Source: Streptomyces camelliae
GTDB taxonomy: Bacteria; Actinomycetota; Actinomycetes; Streptomycetales; Streptomycetaceae
NCBI RefSeq assembly: GCF_027625935.1
Contig: NZ_CP115300.1
Coordinates: forward strand, 3,286,001-3,350,000
DNA length: 64,000 bases
Direction of reading: 5' to 3'
Part shown: piece by piece, positions 41,543-50,098 of the stretch
How the letters are laid out: each line of letters begins with the position of its first letter
Numbering within the stretch: the first letter of the stretch is position 1
Position numbers and translations under genes: made by a program
The notes under the pieces: generated by a model
What the model was told of the DNA's origin: nothing
Database searches by the model: none
The model's input: the letters and a program-made list of their open reading frames with translations, nothing else

Positions 41543-42403
41543 ATGCTCAGGCTGGGCAGGCGGGAATTCGGGGCGCACGAGCCGGTGATCATGGCGATCG
41601 TGAACCGGACCCCCGACTCCTTCTACGACCAGGGGGCGACGTTCCGTGACGAGCCGGCCCTCACGCGGGTGGAGCAGGCGGTGGCCGAGGGTGCCGCGAT
41701 CATCGACATCGGCGGGGTGAAGGCCGGGCCGGGCGAGGAGGTCACGGCCGAGGAGGAGGCGCGGCGGACGGTCGGCTTCGTGGCCGAGGTGCGGCGGCGC
41801 TTCCCGGACGTGATCATCAGCGTGGACACCTGGCGGGCCTCGGTCGGCGAGGCGGTGTGCGAGGCGGGCGCGGATCTGCTGAACGACGCGTGGGGCGGGG
41901 TCGACCCCGGGCTCGCGGAGGTCGCGGCGCGGTACAAGGTCGGGCTGGTGTGCACGCACGCGGGTGGTGTGGAGCCGCGCACGCGTCCGCACCGGGTGAC
42001 GTACGACGACGTCATGGCCGACATCCTGGACGTGACCGTGGGGCTGGCCGAGCGGGCGGTCGCGCTGGGCGTGCCGCGGGAGTCGGTGCTGATCGACCCC
42101 GGGCACGACTTCGGGAAGAACACGCGGCACAGCCTGGAGGCGACGCGGCGGCTGCCGGAGATGGCCGCCACGGGGTGGCCGGTGCTGGTGTCGCTGTCCA
42201 ACAAGGACTTCGTCGGCGAGACGCTGGACCGGCCCGTGAAGGAACGGCTGATCGGCACGCTGGCCACGACCGCGGTGTCGGCGTGGCTCGGCGCGCAGGT
42301 GTACCGGGTCCACGAGGTGGCCGAGACCCGGCAGGTGCTGGACATGGTGGCGTCGATCGCGGGCCACCGCCCTCCTGCGGTGGCCCGCCGGGGTCTGGCC
42401 TGA
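41543..42403 (+). CDS. folP2: FolP2-like dihydropteroate synthase paralogue
   Basis: The protein is 286 aa with the DHPS TIM-barrel layout, but key loops are altered. NRTPDSFYDQG replaces NVTPDSFSDGG, IDIGGVKAGPG replaces the DIGGESTRPG loop, and LSNKDFVG replaces the SRK pterin/pABA site. SVDTWRA and IDPGHDFGK remain. In mycobacteria the corresponding FolP2 is reported to lack DHPS activity. Start ATG 41543 with GGAGAGG. It is probably not the main folate enzyme. Confidence 0.88.
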   Translation: MLRLGRREFGAHEPVIMAIVNRTPDSFYDQGATFRDEPALTRVEQAVAEGAAIIDIGGVKAGPGEEVTAEEEARRTVGFVAEVRRRFPDVIISVDTWRASVGEAVCEAGADLLNDAWGGVDPGLAEVAARYKVGLVCTHAGGVEPRTRPHRVTYDDVMADILDVTVGLAERAVALGVPRESVLIDPGHDFGKNTRHSLEATRRLPEMAATGWPVLVSLSNKDFVGETLDRPVKERLIGTLATTAVSAWLGAQVYRVHEVAETRQVLDMVASIAGHRPPAVARRGLA

Positions 42404-42407
42404 CCAA

Positions 42408-42428
42408 CCAGGGGGCTGCGCCCCCTGG
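42408..42428 (+). terminator. Hairpin after folP2
   Basis: CCAGGGGGC-TGC-GCCCCCTGG forms a perfect 9-bp stem just behind the folP2 stop, without a T-run. The remaining 200 bases to the LOG gene show no gene. Confidence 0.7.
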
Positions 42429-42634
42429 CCCCCCGTTCGCCCACCACACCCACCCGTCTCGGTCGAGAGGCGAAGGCAGCAGGCCGGGGGGACGGACAGC
42501 CTGCTGCCCCGCGCACAGCGGACCGAGTCGGGTGGCGGGTGGGCGGGGTGGGCACAGGTCGGGGTCCAGGGGGGCAGAAGCCCCCGGGCGAGCTGCGACA
42601 CCGGGTGCCGGCAGACCCTGGCCGAAGCCCCGCG

Positions 42635-43393
42635 CTAGCGGGCCGCCTCCTTCGAGACCAGGGCCACTGCCTCCTCCACCTCGTCGGTGACGTGGAAGAG
42701 GAGGAGGTCCTTCTCGGCGGCCTTGCCCTCGGCCACCAGGGTGTTCTTGAGCCAGTCGACCAGGCCGCCCCAGTACGCGCTGCCGAACAGGACGATCGGG
42801 AAGCGGGTGACCTTCTGGGTCTGGACCAGGGTGAGGGCCTCGAAGAGTTCGTCGAGGGTGCCGAGGCCGCCGGGCAGGACCACGAAGCCCTGCGCGTACT
42901 TCACGAACATCATCTTGCGGACGAAGAAGTAGCGGAAGTTCAGGCCGATGTCGACGTAGGGGTTCAGTCCCTGCTCGAAGGGCAGCTCGATGCCGAGGCC
43001 GACCGAGATGCCGCCCGCCTCGCAGGCACCCCGGTTGGCCGCCTCCATCGCGCCCGGGCCGCCGCCGGTGATCACCGCCCAGCCCGCCTCGACCAGGCCC
43101 CGGCCGAGCCGGACGCCCGCGTCGTACTCCGGTGAGTCCACCGGTGTGCGCGCCGAGCCGAACACGCTGATGGCGGGCGGGAGTTCGGCGAGCGTGCCGA
43201 AGCCCTCGATGAACTCCGACTGGATCCGCAGCACCCGCCAGGGGTCGGTGTGGACCCAGTCGGTGGGGGCGCGCTCGTCCAGCAGCCGCTGGTCGGTCGT
43301 GCTGGCCATCACCTGCCCGCGCCGTCGGAGGACCGGGCCCAGGCGCTGCTCGTCCGGCGGGATCTTCTTTCCCTCGGGGTTGCCGGTAGCCAT
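42635..43393 (-). CDS. LOG-family nucleotide phosphoribohydrolase
   Basis: This 252-aa lysine-decarboxylase-like (LOG) protein has GGGPGAMEAANRGA and the catalytic PGGLGTLDELFEALTLVQT motifs. These enzymes release cytokinin or adenine bases from 5'-monophosphates. ATG 43393 (MATGNPEGKK) has GGAGGGAG upstream. The frame to 43465 lacks support. It is syntenic with the mycobacterial LOG next to dapE and folP2. Confidence 0.92.
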   Translation of the reverse strand: MATGNPEGKKIPPDEQRLGPVLRRRGQVMASTTDQRLLDERAPTDWVHTDPWRVLRIQSEFIEGFGTLAELPPAISVFGSARTPVDSPEYDAGVRLGRGLVEAGWAVITGGGPGAMEAANRGACEAGGISVGLGIELPFEQGLNPYVDIGLNFRYFFVRKMMFVKYAQGFVVLPGGLGTLDELFEALTLVQTQKVTRFPIVLFGSAYWGGLVDWLKNTLVAEGKAAEKDLLLFHVTDEVEEAVALVSKEAAR

Positions 43394-43507
43394 GTGCGCT
43401 CCCTCCACGTGCGGGTAGTTCGATCTCAGACTAGATCGCCGCGGGTTACGGAGGGGGGACGTCACGATGTCCGGTGTGCAGCGCCGTACCGGCCCTGTAC
43501 CCGCTCT

Positions 43508-44587
43508 TTAGGCGGTGAGCCAGTTCCGCAGGCGCTCCTCGCCCGCCAGGATCTTCGCCGTGTCCACGCGCTCGTCGCGCTTGTGCGCCAAGTGCGGGTT
43601 GCCCGGGCCGTAGTTGACGGCGGGGATGCCGAGGGCGGAGAACCGGGAGACGTCCGTCCAGCCGTACTTGGGCTGCGGGGTGCCGCCGACCGCCTCGATG
43701 AAGGCCGCCGCGGCCGGGTGGGACAGGCCGGGCAGCGCGCCGCCGCTGTGGTCGTCGACCACGAACTCGGCCACTCCGCAGTCGGCGAAGACCTCGCGGA
43801 CGTGCGCGATCGCCTCCTCCTCGGTGCGGTCGGGGGCGTAGCGGAAGTTGACGGTGACCACGCACTCGTCCGGGATGACGTTGCCCGCCACGCCCCCGGA
43901 GACGCGCACCGCGTTCAGGCCCTCGCGGTACTCCAGGCCGTCGATCACGGGGTAGCGGGGCTCGTAGGCCGCCAGGCGGGCCAGGATCGGGGCGGCCGCG
44001 TGGATGGCGTTGGAGCCCATCCAGGAGCGCGCGGAGTGCGCCCGCTCGCCCGTGGTCTTCAGCAGCATGCGCAGGGTGCCCTGGCAGCCGCCCTCGACCT
44101 GGCCGTCGGACGGCTCCAGCAGGACCGCGAAGTCGCCCTGGAGCCACTCCGGATGGGCCTCCGCGACGTGCTTGAGGCCGTTGAGGCTCGCCTCGACCTC
44201 CTCGTTGTCGTAGAAGACGAAGGTCAGGTCGCGGTTGGGGGCGGGGACCGTGGCCGCGATGCGCAGCTGCACCGCGACGCCGGACTTCATGTCGCAGGTG
44301 CCGCAGCCCCACAGCACTCCGTCCTCGTCGAGCCGTGCGGGCACGTTGTCCGCGATCGGGACGGTGTCGATGTGGCCGGCCAGGATGACACGCTCGGTGC
44401 GGCCCAGGTGGGTGCGGGCGATCACGTTGTTGCCGTAGCGGTCCACCGTCAGGTGCGGCAGGGCGCGCAGGGCGGTCTCGATCGCGTCCGCGAGCGGCTT
44501 CTCGGTGCCGCTCTCGGAGGGGAAGTCCACGAGCCGCGCGGTGAGCGCGGCGGCGTCGAGCGTGAGGTCAAGCGAGGTGTCGGCCAT
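43508..44587 (-). CDS. dapE: Succinyl-diaminopimelate desuccinylase
   Basis: This 359-aa M20 family metallohydrolase has LAGHIDTVPIADN (His/Asp metal ligands), WGCGTCDMKSG, FVFYDNEEVEASLNG (catalytic Glu pair) and a C-terminal NYGPGNPHLAHKRDE. It forms L,L-diaminopimelate in lysine and peptidoglycan precursor synthesis, working with dapC (46.5 kb). ATG 44587 fits the family; the frame extending to 44713 is Arg-rich shadow. Confidence 0.94.
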   Translation of the reverse strand: MADTSLDLTLDAAALTARLVDFPSESGTEKPLADAIETALRALPHLTVDRYGNNVIARTHLGRTERVILAGHIDTVPIADNVPARLDEDGVLWGCGTCDMKSGVAVQLRIAATVPAPNRDLTFVFYDNEEVEASLNGLKHVAEAHPEWLQGDFAVLLEPSDGQVEGGCQGTLRMLLKTTGERAHSARSWMGSNAIHAAAPILARLAAYEPRYPVIDGLEYREGLNAVRVSGGVAGNVIPDECVVTVNFRYAPDRTEEEAIAHVREVFADCGVAEFVVDDHSGGALPGLSHPAAAAFIEAVGGTPQPKYGWTDVSRFSALGIPAVNYGPGNPHLAHKRDERVDTAKILAGEERLRNWLTA

Positions 44588-44672
44588 GCCCCCGACCCTA
44601 GCGCGCCGGTCGCCGGGACCGGCGGGTAAGCGCTGTCCGCTGACCCCCCGTGAGGGCCCGGCGGGCCTCCAG

Positions 44673-44678
44673 TACCTT
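44673..44678 (+). promoter_or_regulatory. -10 element for a leaderless message
   Basis: TACCTT ends 6 bases before GTG 44685 and there is no ribosome site in between, so the message may start at the GTG. No -35 is obvious. Confidence 0.35.
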
Positions 44679-44684
44679 GTACGC

Positions 44685-45674
44685 GTGTCAGAGCCGTCCC
44701 CCACCCGTCCCAAGCGTCGCGGTCGTGTTTTCCGTTACACCGCGGCCCTGTTGGTCCTCTGCGGTGTCGCCGCCTATCTCGTGGTGCAGTACGTCACCGG
44801 GGGAGGTGGGGCGCGCGGCTGCAAGGTGGTGTCGGACACCGGTGACGGTACGTCGTACGAGTTCACGCCGGAGCAGGCGTCGAACGCGGCGACGATCGCG
44901 GCCGTCGGCACCGGGCGCGGGATGCCCGAGCGGGCCGTGACGATCGCGCTGGCCACGGCCATCCAGGAGTCCGGGCTGCGCAACATCCAGCACGGCGACC
45001 GGGATTCGCTGGGCCTGTTCCAGCAGCGGCCCTCGCAGGGCTGGGGCACCCAGCAGCAGATCCTGGACCCGGCGTACGCGGCGGGCATCTTCTACGCCCA
45101 TCTGGCGCGGGTGCCGGGCTACACCGAGCTGCCGCTGACCGAGGCGGCCCAGCGGGTGCAGCTCAGCGGCTACCCGGAGGCGTACGCCAAGCACGAGTCG
45201 GACGCCACGCTGCTGGCGGCGGCCCTGACGGGGACCGCGTCAGCCACGCTGACCTGCGACGGGCGTCCGCAGGCGGGGGTGACGACCGGTCCGGACGCCG
45301 TGCGCAGCGCGCTGGTACGGGACTTCGGGCGCGACGCGCTCCAGGAGACCGGGGCGGAGGTGGGCGGTGTCCCGGTGCCGTCGCCGTCTCCGGCGCCGAG
45401 CGTGACCGCGACCGCGCAGGGGCGGACGGTGACCGTTCCGGTGCCGCAGGGCACGCGGACGGACGCGAGCGGGCGCGGCGAGCGGCAGCGGGGCTGGCAG
45501 CTGGCGCAGTGGGCGGTCGCGAACTCGTCGGCGCTGCACATCCAGCGGGTGTCGTACGCGGGGCGCGAGTGGACCGCCGGGAGCACCAGCGACCAGTGGA
45601 GGACGGCCGTCGGGGACGGGACCGGTGGGGCGGACCCGTCGCAGGGGGTCGTCCGGATCGTGGCCGGACAGTAG
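44685..45674 (+). CDS. Membrane-anchored lysozyme-like protein
   Basis: The protein is 329 aa. One N-terminal membrane anchor (RYTAALLVLCGVAAYLVVQYV) precedes a lytic-transglycosylase-like domain. AVTIALATAIQESGLRNIQHGDRDSLGLFQQRPSQGWGT has the catalytic-type Glu and the SLGLFQQ motif seen in such folds. A Pro/Ser linker follows, then a C-terminal domain (LQETGAEV... LHIQRVSYAGREW). A cell-wall hydrolase is likely by fold, but activity is unproven. Confidence 0.78.
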   Translation: MSEPSPTRPKRRGRVFRYTAALLVLCGVAAYLVVQYVTGGGGARGCKVVSDTGDGTSYEFTPEQASNAATIAAVGTGRGMPERAVTIALATAIQESGLRNIQHGDRDSLGLFQQRPSQGWGTQQQILDPAYAAGIFYAHLARVPGYTELPLTEAAQRVQLSGYPEAYAKHESDATLLAAALTGTASATLTCDGRPQAGVTTGPDAVRSALVRDFGRDALQETGAEVGGVPVPSPSPAPSVTATAQGRTVTVPVPQGTRTDASGRGERQRGWQLAQWAVANSSALHIQRVSYAGREWTAGSTSDQWRTAVGDGTGGADPSQGVVRIVAGQ

Positions 45675-45806
45675 TACGGAGGGTCACTCGGGCGGGTTGC
45701 GCGGCCACCCGCCCGCCCCCGCCTGCGCGCCGCTCCCGGGCCAAGGTCGGAAACCCCGGGAAATCAAGGGCCGTAAGGATTCTGCGGGATGTACGACGGA
45801 CGCTCT

Positions 45807-45834
45807 TTGCCCGTTTTTATCCACACCTGATAAT
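45807..45834 (+). promoter_or_regulatory. Sigma-70-type promoter
   Basis: TTGCCC (45807-45812), a 16-base spacer and GATAAT (45829-45834) lie ahead of the secreted 141-aa protein, giving a leader of about 120 bases. The rest of 45675-45962 shows nothing else of note. Confidence 0.5.
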
Positions 45835-45962
45835 GCGATGCGTTATCCATTCGTTACCTGGGGCGTCCGCAACCTTCGCGGGCTTCGAGCGGTAGTCACG
45901 GCGTCCGAGCCCGGAACCGGACCCGGACCTTCACACCGTTGTCTTCCGTCGAATGGAGCATC

Positions 45963-46388
45963 ATGTCCCTCCCTCTGACCCGCCGGATCGCTCGTGCCGC
46001 GCTGATCGTCGCAGCGGGAGCGGCAGCCGGGGTCGGTGCGGCCGGCTCCGCCGGTGCGGCCACGAACCTGCCGGAGGTGGCCCCGAACCTGGGCGGCCTG
46101 AGCGCCCTGGACGCCACGCACGCCGCCAACACCGCCGACGGCGCCGCGAAGAGCGTCACCTCGCTCGCGGGCAACGCGGGCGGCCACGTGGTCGGGACGG
46201 CGGTGCCGGCCGCGGGCCAGACCGGCGGCGGTGCCGTGAAGAAGACGGCGCCGGTGGCGCAGAACGCCGCGGGCGGCGTCGCCCAGACCGCCGGCAACGT
46301 CGTCGGGGACGCCGCGTCCGGCACGGCGAAGGGCGGCGTCCTGCCGACGTCGAACCTGCCGGTCCAGGGGCTGCCGCTGGGCGGCTGA
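45963..46388 (+). CDS. Small secreted Gly/Ala/Thr-rich protein
   Basis: The protein is 141 aa. A Sec signal (RRIARAALIVAAGAAAGVGAAGSAGAA) is followed by a low-complexity mature part with loose repeats of the kind NA(A/G)GG(V/H)(A/V).T (GNAGGHVVGTA, QNAAGGVAQTA, GNVVGDAAS). There is no Cys. It may be a surface or matrix component. Homologues are often labelled ATP-binding without basis. GGAG precedes ATG 45963. Confidence 0.72.
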   Translation: MSLPLTRRIARAALIVAAGAAAGVGAAGSAGAATNLPEVAPNLGGLSALDATHAANTADGAAKSVTSLAGNAGGHVVGTAVPAAGQTGGGAVKKTAPVAQNAAGGVAQTAGNVVGDAASGTAKGGVLPTSNLPVQGLPLGG

Positions 46389-46413
46389 CGGTTCGCTGCC
46401 GCCGGCTTGACCG

Positions 46414-46451
46414 GCCGACGGGGTCCAGGGAGCTCCCTGGGCCCCGTCGGC
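46414..46451. terminator. Bidirectional intrinsic terminator
   Basis: GCCGACGGGG-T-CCAGGGA pairs with TCCCTGG-G-CCCCGTCGGC across a 2-base loop. It lies between the convergent secreted-protein and dapC genes and is followed by TTT. Confidence 0.9.
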
Positions 46452-46458
46452 TTTGCCG

Positions 46459-47550
46459 CTACAGGCGCTCCACCGCGGCCTGGACCCGTTCGTCCGTCGC
46501 CGTCAGTGCCACCCGTACGAACTTCTCGCCCGCCTCGCCGTAGAAGTCCCCCGGGGCCACCAGGATGCCCAGGTCGGCCAGGTGGGCGACCGTGTCCCAG
46601 CAGGACTCGTCCCTCGTGGCCCACAGGTAGAGGCTGGCCTCGCTGTGTTCGATGCGGAAGCCGTGGCCGAGGAGGGCCGCGCGCAGGGCCTCGCGGCGGG
46701 CCGCGTAGCGCTCGCGCTGCTCGTGCACGTGGGCGTCGTCACCGAGGGCCGCCACGACCGCCGCCTGGGTCGGCGCCGAGGTCATCATGCCGCCGTGCTT
46801 GCGGATCTCCAGCAGCGGGCCGAGGACGGCCGGGTCGCCGGCGATGAAGGCCGCGCGGTACCCCGCCAGGTTGGAGCGCTTGGACAGGGAGTGGACGGCC
46901 ACGATGCCCTCGTACGAGCCGCCGTTGACGTCCGGGTGCAGGACCGAGACCGGGTCGGCCTCCCAGCCCAGCTCCAGGTAGCACTCGTCGGAGACCAGCA
47001 GAACGCCGTGCTCGCGCGCCCAGGCGACGATCGCGGTCAGGTCCTCCTTCGGGATGACCCTGCCGGTCGGGTTCGACGGCGAGTTCAGCCAGAGGAGCTT
47101 CAGGTTCGCCGGGTCCAGGTCGCGCGGGTCGTCGTAGACCGCGTAGTCCGCGCGGGCGAGGCGGGCGCCCACCTCGTACGTCGGGTAGGCCAGGCGCGGG
47201 TAGGCCACCGTGTCGCCGGGGCCGAGGCCGAGCTGGGTCGGCAGCCAGGCGACCAGTTCCTTGGAGCCGACCACTGGCAGGACATGGCGGTGGGTGACCT
47301 CGCGGGCGCCGAGGCGGCGCTCCAGCCAGCCGGTGATCGCGTCACGCAGCGCCGGCGTGCCCCACACGGTCGGATAGCCCGGGGAGTCGGCCGCGTCGAT
47401 CAGGGCCTTCTGGATGAGCTCGGGCACGGCGTCGACCGGGGTGCCCACGGACAGGTCGACGATCCCGCCGGGGTGCGCGGCGGCCGTCTTCTTGTACGGC
47501 TCCAGCTTGTCCCAGGGGAAGGTGGGGAGCCGGTCGGAGACTGCGGACAC
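46459..47550 (-). CDS. dapC: Succinyldiaminopimelate transaminase (actinobacterial DapC)
   Basis: This 363-aa fold-type I PLP enzyme has LNSPSNPTGRVI, SDECYLEL (PLP-binding Asp) and the Schiff-base Lys in SLSKRSNLAGYR. It transaminates N-succinyl-2-amino-6-ketopimelate in the DAP pathway. GTG 47550 gives the usual VSAVSDRLPTFPWDKL start; GTG 47565 is an alternative. It lies behind fdxA with a hairpin in between. Confidence 0.9.
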   Translation of the reverse strand: MSAVSDRLPTFPWDKLEPYKKTAAAHPGGIVDLSVGTPVDAVPELIQKALIDAADSPGYPTVWGTPALRDAITGWLERRLGAREVTHRHVLPVVGSKELVAWLPTQLGLGPGDTVAYPRLAYPTYEVGARLARADYAVYDDPRDLDPANLKLLWLNSPSNPTGRVIPKEDLTAIVAWAREHGVLLVSDECYLELGWEADPVSVLHPDVNGGSYEGIVAVHSLSKRSNLAGYRAAFIAGDPAVLGPLLEIRKHGGMMTSAPTQAAVVAALGDDAHVHEQRERYAARREALRAALLGHGFRIEHSEASLYLWATRDESCWDTVAHLADLGILVAPGDFYGEAGEKFVRVALTATDERVQAAVERL

Positions 47551-47584
47551 GGGAATCAGGCTCACTTTCGTACGGTGCGGCAAA

Positions 47585-47640
47585 CGCCTCGGTCCCGTGC
47601 GGCGGCGATCGGGATGACCGGGCCGTACGGGACCGAGGCG
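47585..47640 (-). terminator. Hairpin between fdxA and dapC
   Basis: CGCCTCGGTCCCGT (47585-47598) pairs perfectly with ACGGGACCGAGGCG (47627-47640), enclosing a 28-base loop with its own short stem. It separates fdxA from dapC and could terminate or limit read-through. Confidence 0.75.
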
Positions 47641-47659
47641 GCGATTCGGCTTACGCGGA

Positions 47660-47986
47660 TTACTCGCCCTCCGCCTGCGGCGGCAGCGCGGCGACGAACG
47701 GGTGGTCACGCTCGATCAGCCCCAGCTTGCTGGCACCGCCGGGCGAACCCAGCTCGTCGAAGAACTCGACGTTCGCCTTGTAGTAGTCCTTCCACTCCTC
47801 CGGGACGTCGTCCTCGTAGAAGATCGCCTCGACCGGGCAGACCGGCTCACAGGCACCACAGTCGACGCATTCGTCCGGGTGGATGTACAAGGACCTGGAG
47901 CCCTCGTAAATGCAGTCGACCGGGCACTCCTCGATGCACGCCTTGTCCTTCACGTCGACACAAGGCTGCGCGATGACGTAGGTCAC
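47660..47986 (-). CDS. fdxA: 7Fe ferredoxin
   Basis: This 108-aa protein binds [3Fe-4S] and [4Fe-4S] clusters through CxxxxxxxCxxxCP- and CxxCxxCxxxCP-type motifs (QPCVDVKDKACIEECPVDCIYEG and CVDCGACEPVCPVEAI). It is an electron carrier for reductases and P450s. GTG 47986 has GGAGGA upstream. Confidence 0.95.
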   Translation of the reverse strand: MTYVIAQPCVDVKDKACIEECPVDCIYEGSRSLYIHPDECVDCGACEPVCPVEAIFYEDDVPEEWKDYYKANVEFFDELGSPGGASKLGLIERDHPFVAALPPQAEGE

Positions 47987-48126
47987 GCTGTCGTTCCTCC
48001 TCGATAGGGCGCTGGCGGGCCTCCTCAGGCTCCGCCGCCTGGCGCGCGGGAGCGCGGCGTCGTCGATGCCCGCCCCTAGTATCTCCGTTCCGGAGCATGA
48101 TCCGAACAGGAGGGGTGAACTGACCA

Positions 48127-49173
48127 GTGGAAATCTCGGCGACAGGACGTCTGGAAGTCCGAATTACCCCTTCTGACGTGGGGAAACGCGTCTCCGTACG
48201 GCGGTTGGCGGACCCTGGCACGACATCGGAGAAGTTCACCGACACGGTGGGTGTTCTCACATCATGGACTGATGGCGTGCTCATGATCACACGCCGGGAC
48301 GGGGAGAGTGTCCGCATCCCGGAAGCGGTCGTGGTAGCGGGCAAGGTCGTACCGGCGGCCCCCGCGCGCCGGCGCGGCCCCGCCGCCTCGTACGAGGAGC
48401 TCGCGCGCATCGTCTCGCGGGGCTGGCGGCCGGTGGAGAGCGAGCGGCTCGGGGACTGGGAACTGCGGGCCGCGTCGGGGTTCACCCGGCGGGCCAACAG
48501 TGTGCTGCCGCTCGGCGATCCCGGGCTTCCCCTCGACGCGGCCCTGGACGCCGTACGACGCTGGTACGGAGAGCGTGGTCTGCCCGCCTACGTCCAGACC
48601 GCCACCGGCGCCGAGGGCACGCAGGAGCTGCTGTGCGCGGAGCTGGAGCGGCGCGGCTGGGTGCGGGAGGTGACCGCCGAGGTGTGGACCGGTGCCCTGG
48701 CGCCGGTCGCGGACCGGGCCGAGGGCGCGGGTGTGGTCCTGGCCCGGGAGGCGGACGAGGCCTGGCTCGCCCGGTACCAGCGCAAGGGGGTGAGCGAGGT
48801 GGCCCTGCGGGTGCTCGGGGGCGGCCCGTCGGTGTGGTTCGCGACCGTGCCCGGCGGTGAGGGTGCCCCCTGCCCGGGCGAAGCCGAGAGCTCGGGGGAG
48901 GGCGAGGCCCCGGCGGCCATCGGGCGGTGTGTCGTGGACGGGCGGTGGGCCGGGTTCGCCGCCGTCGAGGTGGACCCCGGCCGGCGTCGGCAGGGCCTCG
49001 CCACGGAGGTGATGGCCGCGCTGGCCCGGCGAGCCCTGGAGGAGGGCGCGTCGGCGGCCTGGCTCCAGGTCGAGACGGACAACGCCGGCGCCCGCGCCCT
49101 CTACACCGAGCTGGGCTTCACCCCGCACCACGCGTACCACCACTACCGGGCACCGCAGGAGCAACCGTCGTAG
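48127..49173 (+). CDS. GNAT acetyltransferase with N-terminal SH3-like domain
   Basis: This 348-aa protein starts at GTG 48127 behind AGGAGGGG. Residues 1-75 form a small beta domain (VGKRVSVRRLADPG... VLMITRRDGESVRIPEAVVVA). The C-terminal GNAT domain has the acetyl-CoA loop VEVDPGRRRQGLATEVMAAL and LQVETDNAGARALYTELGF. It resembles the cg3035/Rv0428c-type GNATs, for which N-acetylglutamate synthase activity has been proposed. It is divergent from fdxA. Confidence 0.85.
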   Translation: MEISATGRLEVRITPSDVGKRVSVRRLADPGTTSEKFTDTVGVLTSWTDGVLMITRRDGESVRIPEAVVVAGKVVPAAPARRRGPAASYEELARIVSRGWRPVESERLGDWELRAASGFTRRANSVLPLGDPGLPLDAALDAVRRWYGERGLPAYVQTATGAEGTQELLCAELERRGWVREVTAEVWTGALAPVADRAEGAGVVLAREADEAWLARYQRKGVSEVALRVLGGGPSVWFATVPGGEGAPCPGEAESSGEGEAPAAIGRCVVDGRWAGFAAVEVDPGRRRQGLATEVMAALARRALEEGASAAWLQVETDNAGARALYTELGFTPHHAYHHYRAPQEQPS

Positions 49174-49227
49174 AAAAACCGTCGCAGGACACCCTGGGAA
49201 ACTGTCGTGGAAGGGCATGAGTCAGTC

Positions 49228-50094
49228 ATGCGTCACCCGCATCTGCCGCCGCCGCATCCGCCCTCGCCGGAGCGGGCGGCCGAGCTGCGCCGCAGGTTCG
49301 CCGAGGAGGCGCGGGCCGAGCGGCCGGATCTGGCGGCGTTGTGTCTGCTGATCGGGGCCACGGCGGACGGGGAGCTGGACGAGGCCGGGATCGACGTGGC
49401 GCAGCTGGAGCTGGACCGGCTGGCGGGCGAGCTGCCGTACCGGCCGGGCGGGCCGCGCGCGTGGGCGGAGGCCGTACGACGGCTGCTGGGCGGGCGCTAC
49501 GGGTTCCACGGGACGCCCGGCGACTACCAGCGGCTGGAGTCGTCCCTGCTGCACGAGGTGCTGCGGCGCCGGCGCGGGCTGCCGATCCTGCTGTCGGTGG
49601 TGTGGCTGGAGGTCGCCCGGCGGGCGGGCGCCCCGGTGTACGGGGTCGCGCTGCCGGGGCACTTCGTGGTCGGGTTCGGCACCGCCGAGGAGCAGGTGCT
49701 GGCCGATCCGTTCGAGGGCGGGCGGGTGCTGACCGGGACCGACGCGGAGCTGCTGGTGGTGGGGGCCACGGGGGCGCCGCTGGATCCCGGGATGCTGGAA
49801 CCCGCGCCGCCGCTGGAGGTCGTCCAGCGGATCCTCAACAACATCCGCGCCTGGGCCACCGCCCGGCCCGAGCGGTCGGACGTGGCGCTGTCGGCCGTGG
49901 AGCTGGCCCTGCTGGTGCCGTCGCATCCGGCGCGGCTGCGCTACGAGCGGGGCCAACTGCTCGTGCAACGCGGCGAGTTCGTGACCGGTGCGGAGGAACT
50001 GGACGCCTACGCCGACCTGATCGAGGTCGTCGACGAGTCGACCGCCCACAAGGTGCGGCAACAGGCACGGACAGCACGGGCGATGCTCAACTGA
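49228..50094 (+). CDS. SirB1/transglutaminase-like protein
   Basis: This 288-aa SirB1-type protein has YQRLESSLLHEVLRRRRGLPILLSVVWLEVARRAGAPVYGVALPGHFVV (described in pieces: YQRLESSLLHEVL then GLPILLSVVWLEVARRAG). It has the transglutaminase-like core but with Ser at the usual Cys position, then a TPR-like C-terminus. ATG 49228 is used; an in-frame GTG at 49207 with GGAAGGG nearby is possible. It ends four bases from the convergent response regulator gene. Confidence 0.8.
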   Translation: MRHPHLPPPHPPSPERAAELRRRFAEEARAERPDLAALCLLIGATADGELDEAGIDVAQLELDRLAGELPYRPGGPRAWAEAVRRLLGGRYGFHGTPGDYQRLESSLLHEVLRRRRGLPILLSVVWLEVARRAGAPVYGVALPGHFVVGFGTAEEQVLADPFEGGRVLTGTDAELLVVGATGAPLDPGMLEPAPPLEVVQRILNNIRAWATARPERSDVALSAVELALLVPSHPARLRYERGQLLVQRGEFVTGAEELDAYADLIEVVDESTAHKVRQQARTARAMLN

Positions 50095-50098
50095 CCTC

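Noticed and set aside
48127..50094. GNAT and SirB1 genes considered as a toxin/defence pair
   Set aside because: Both match ordinary actinobacterial families with no defence features.
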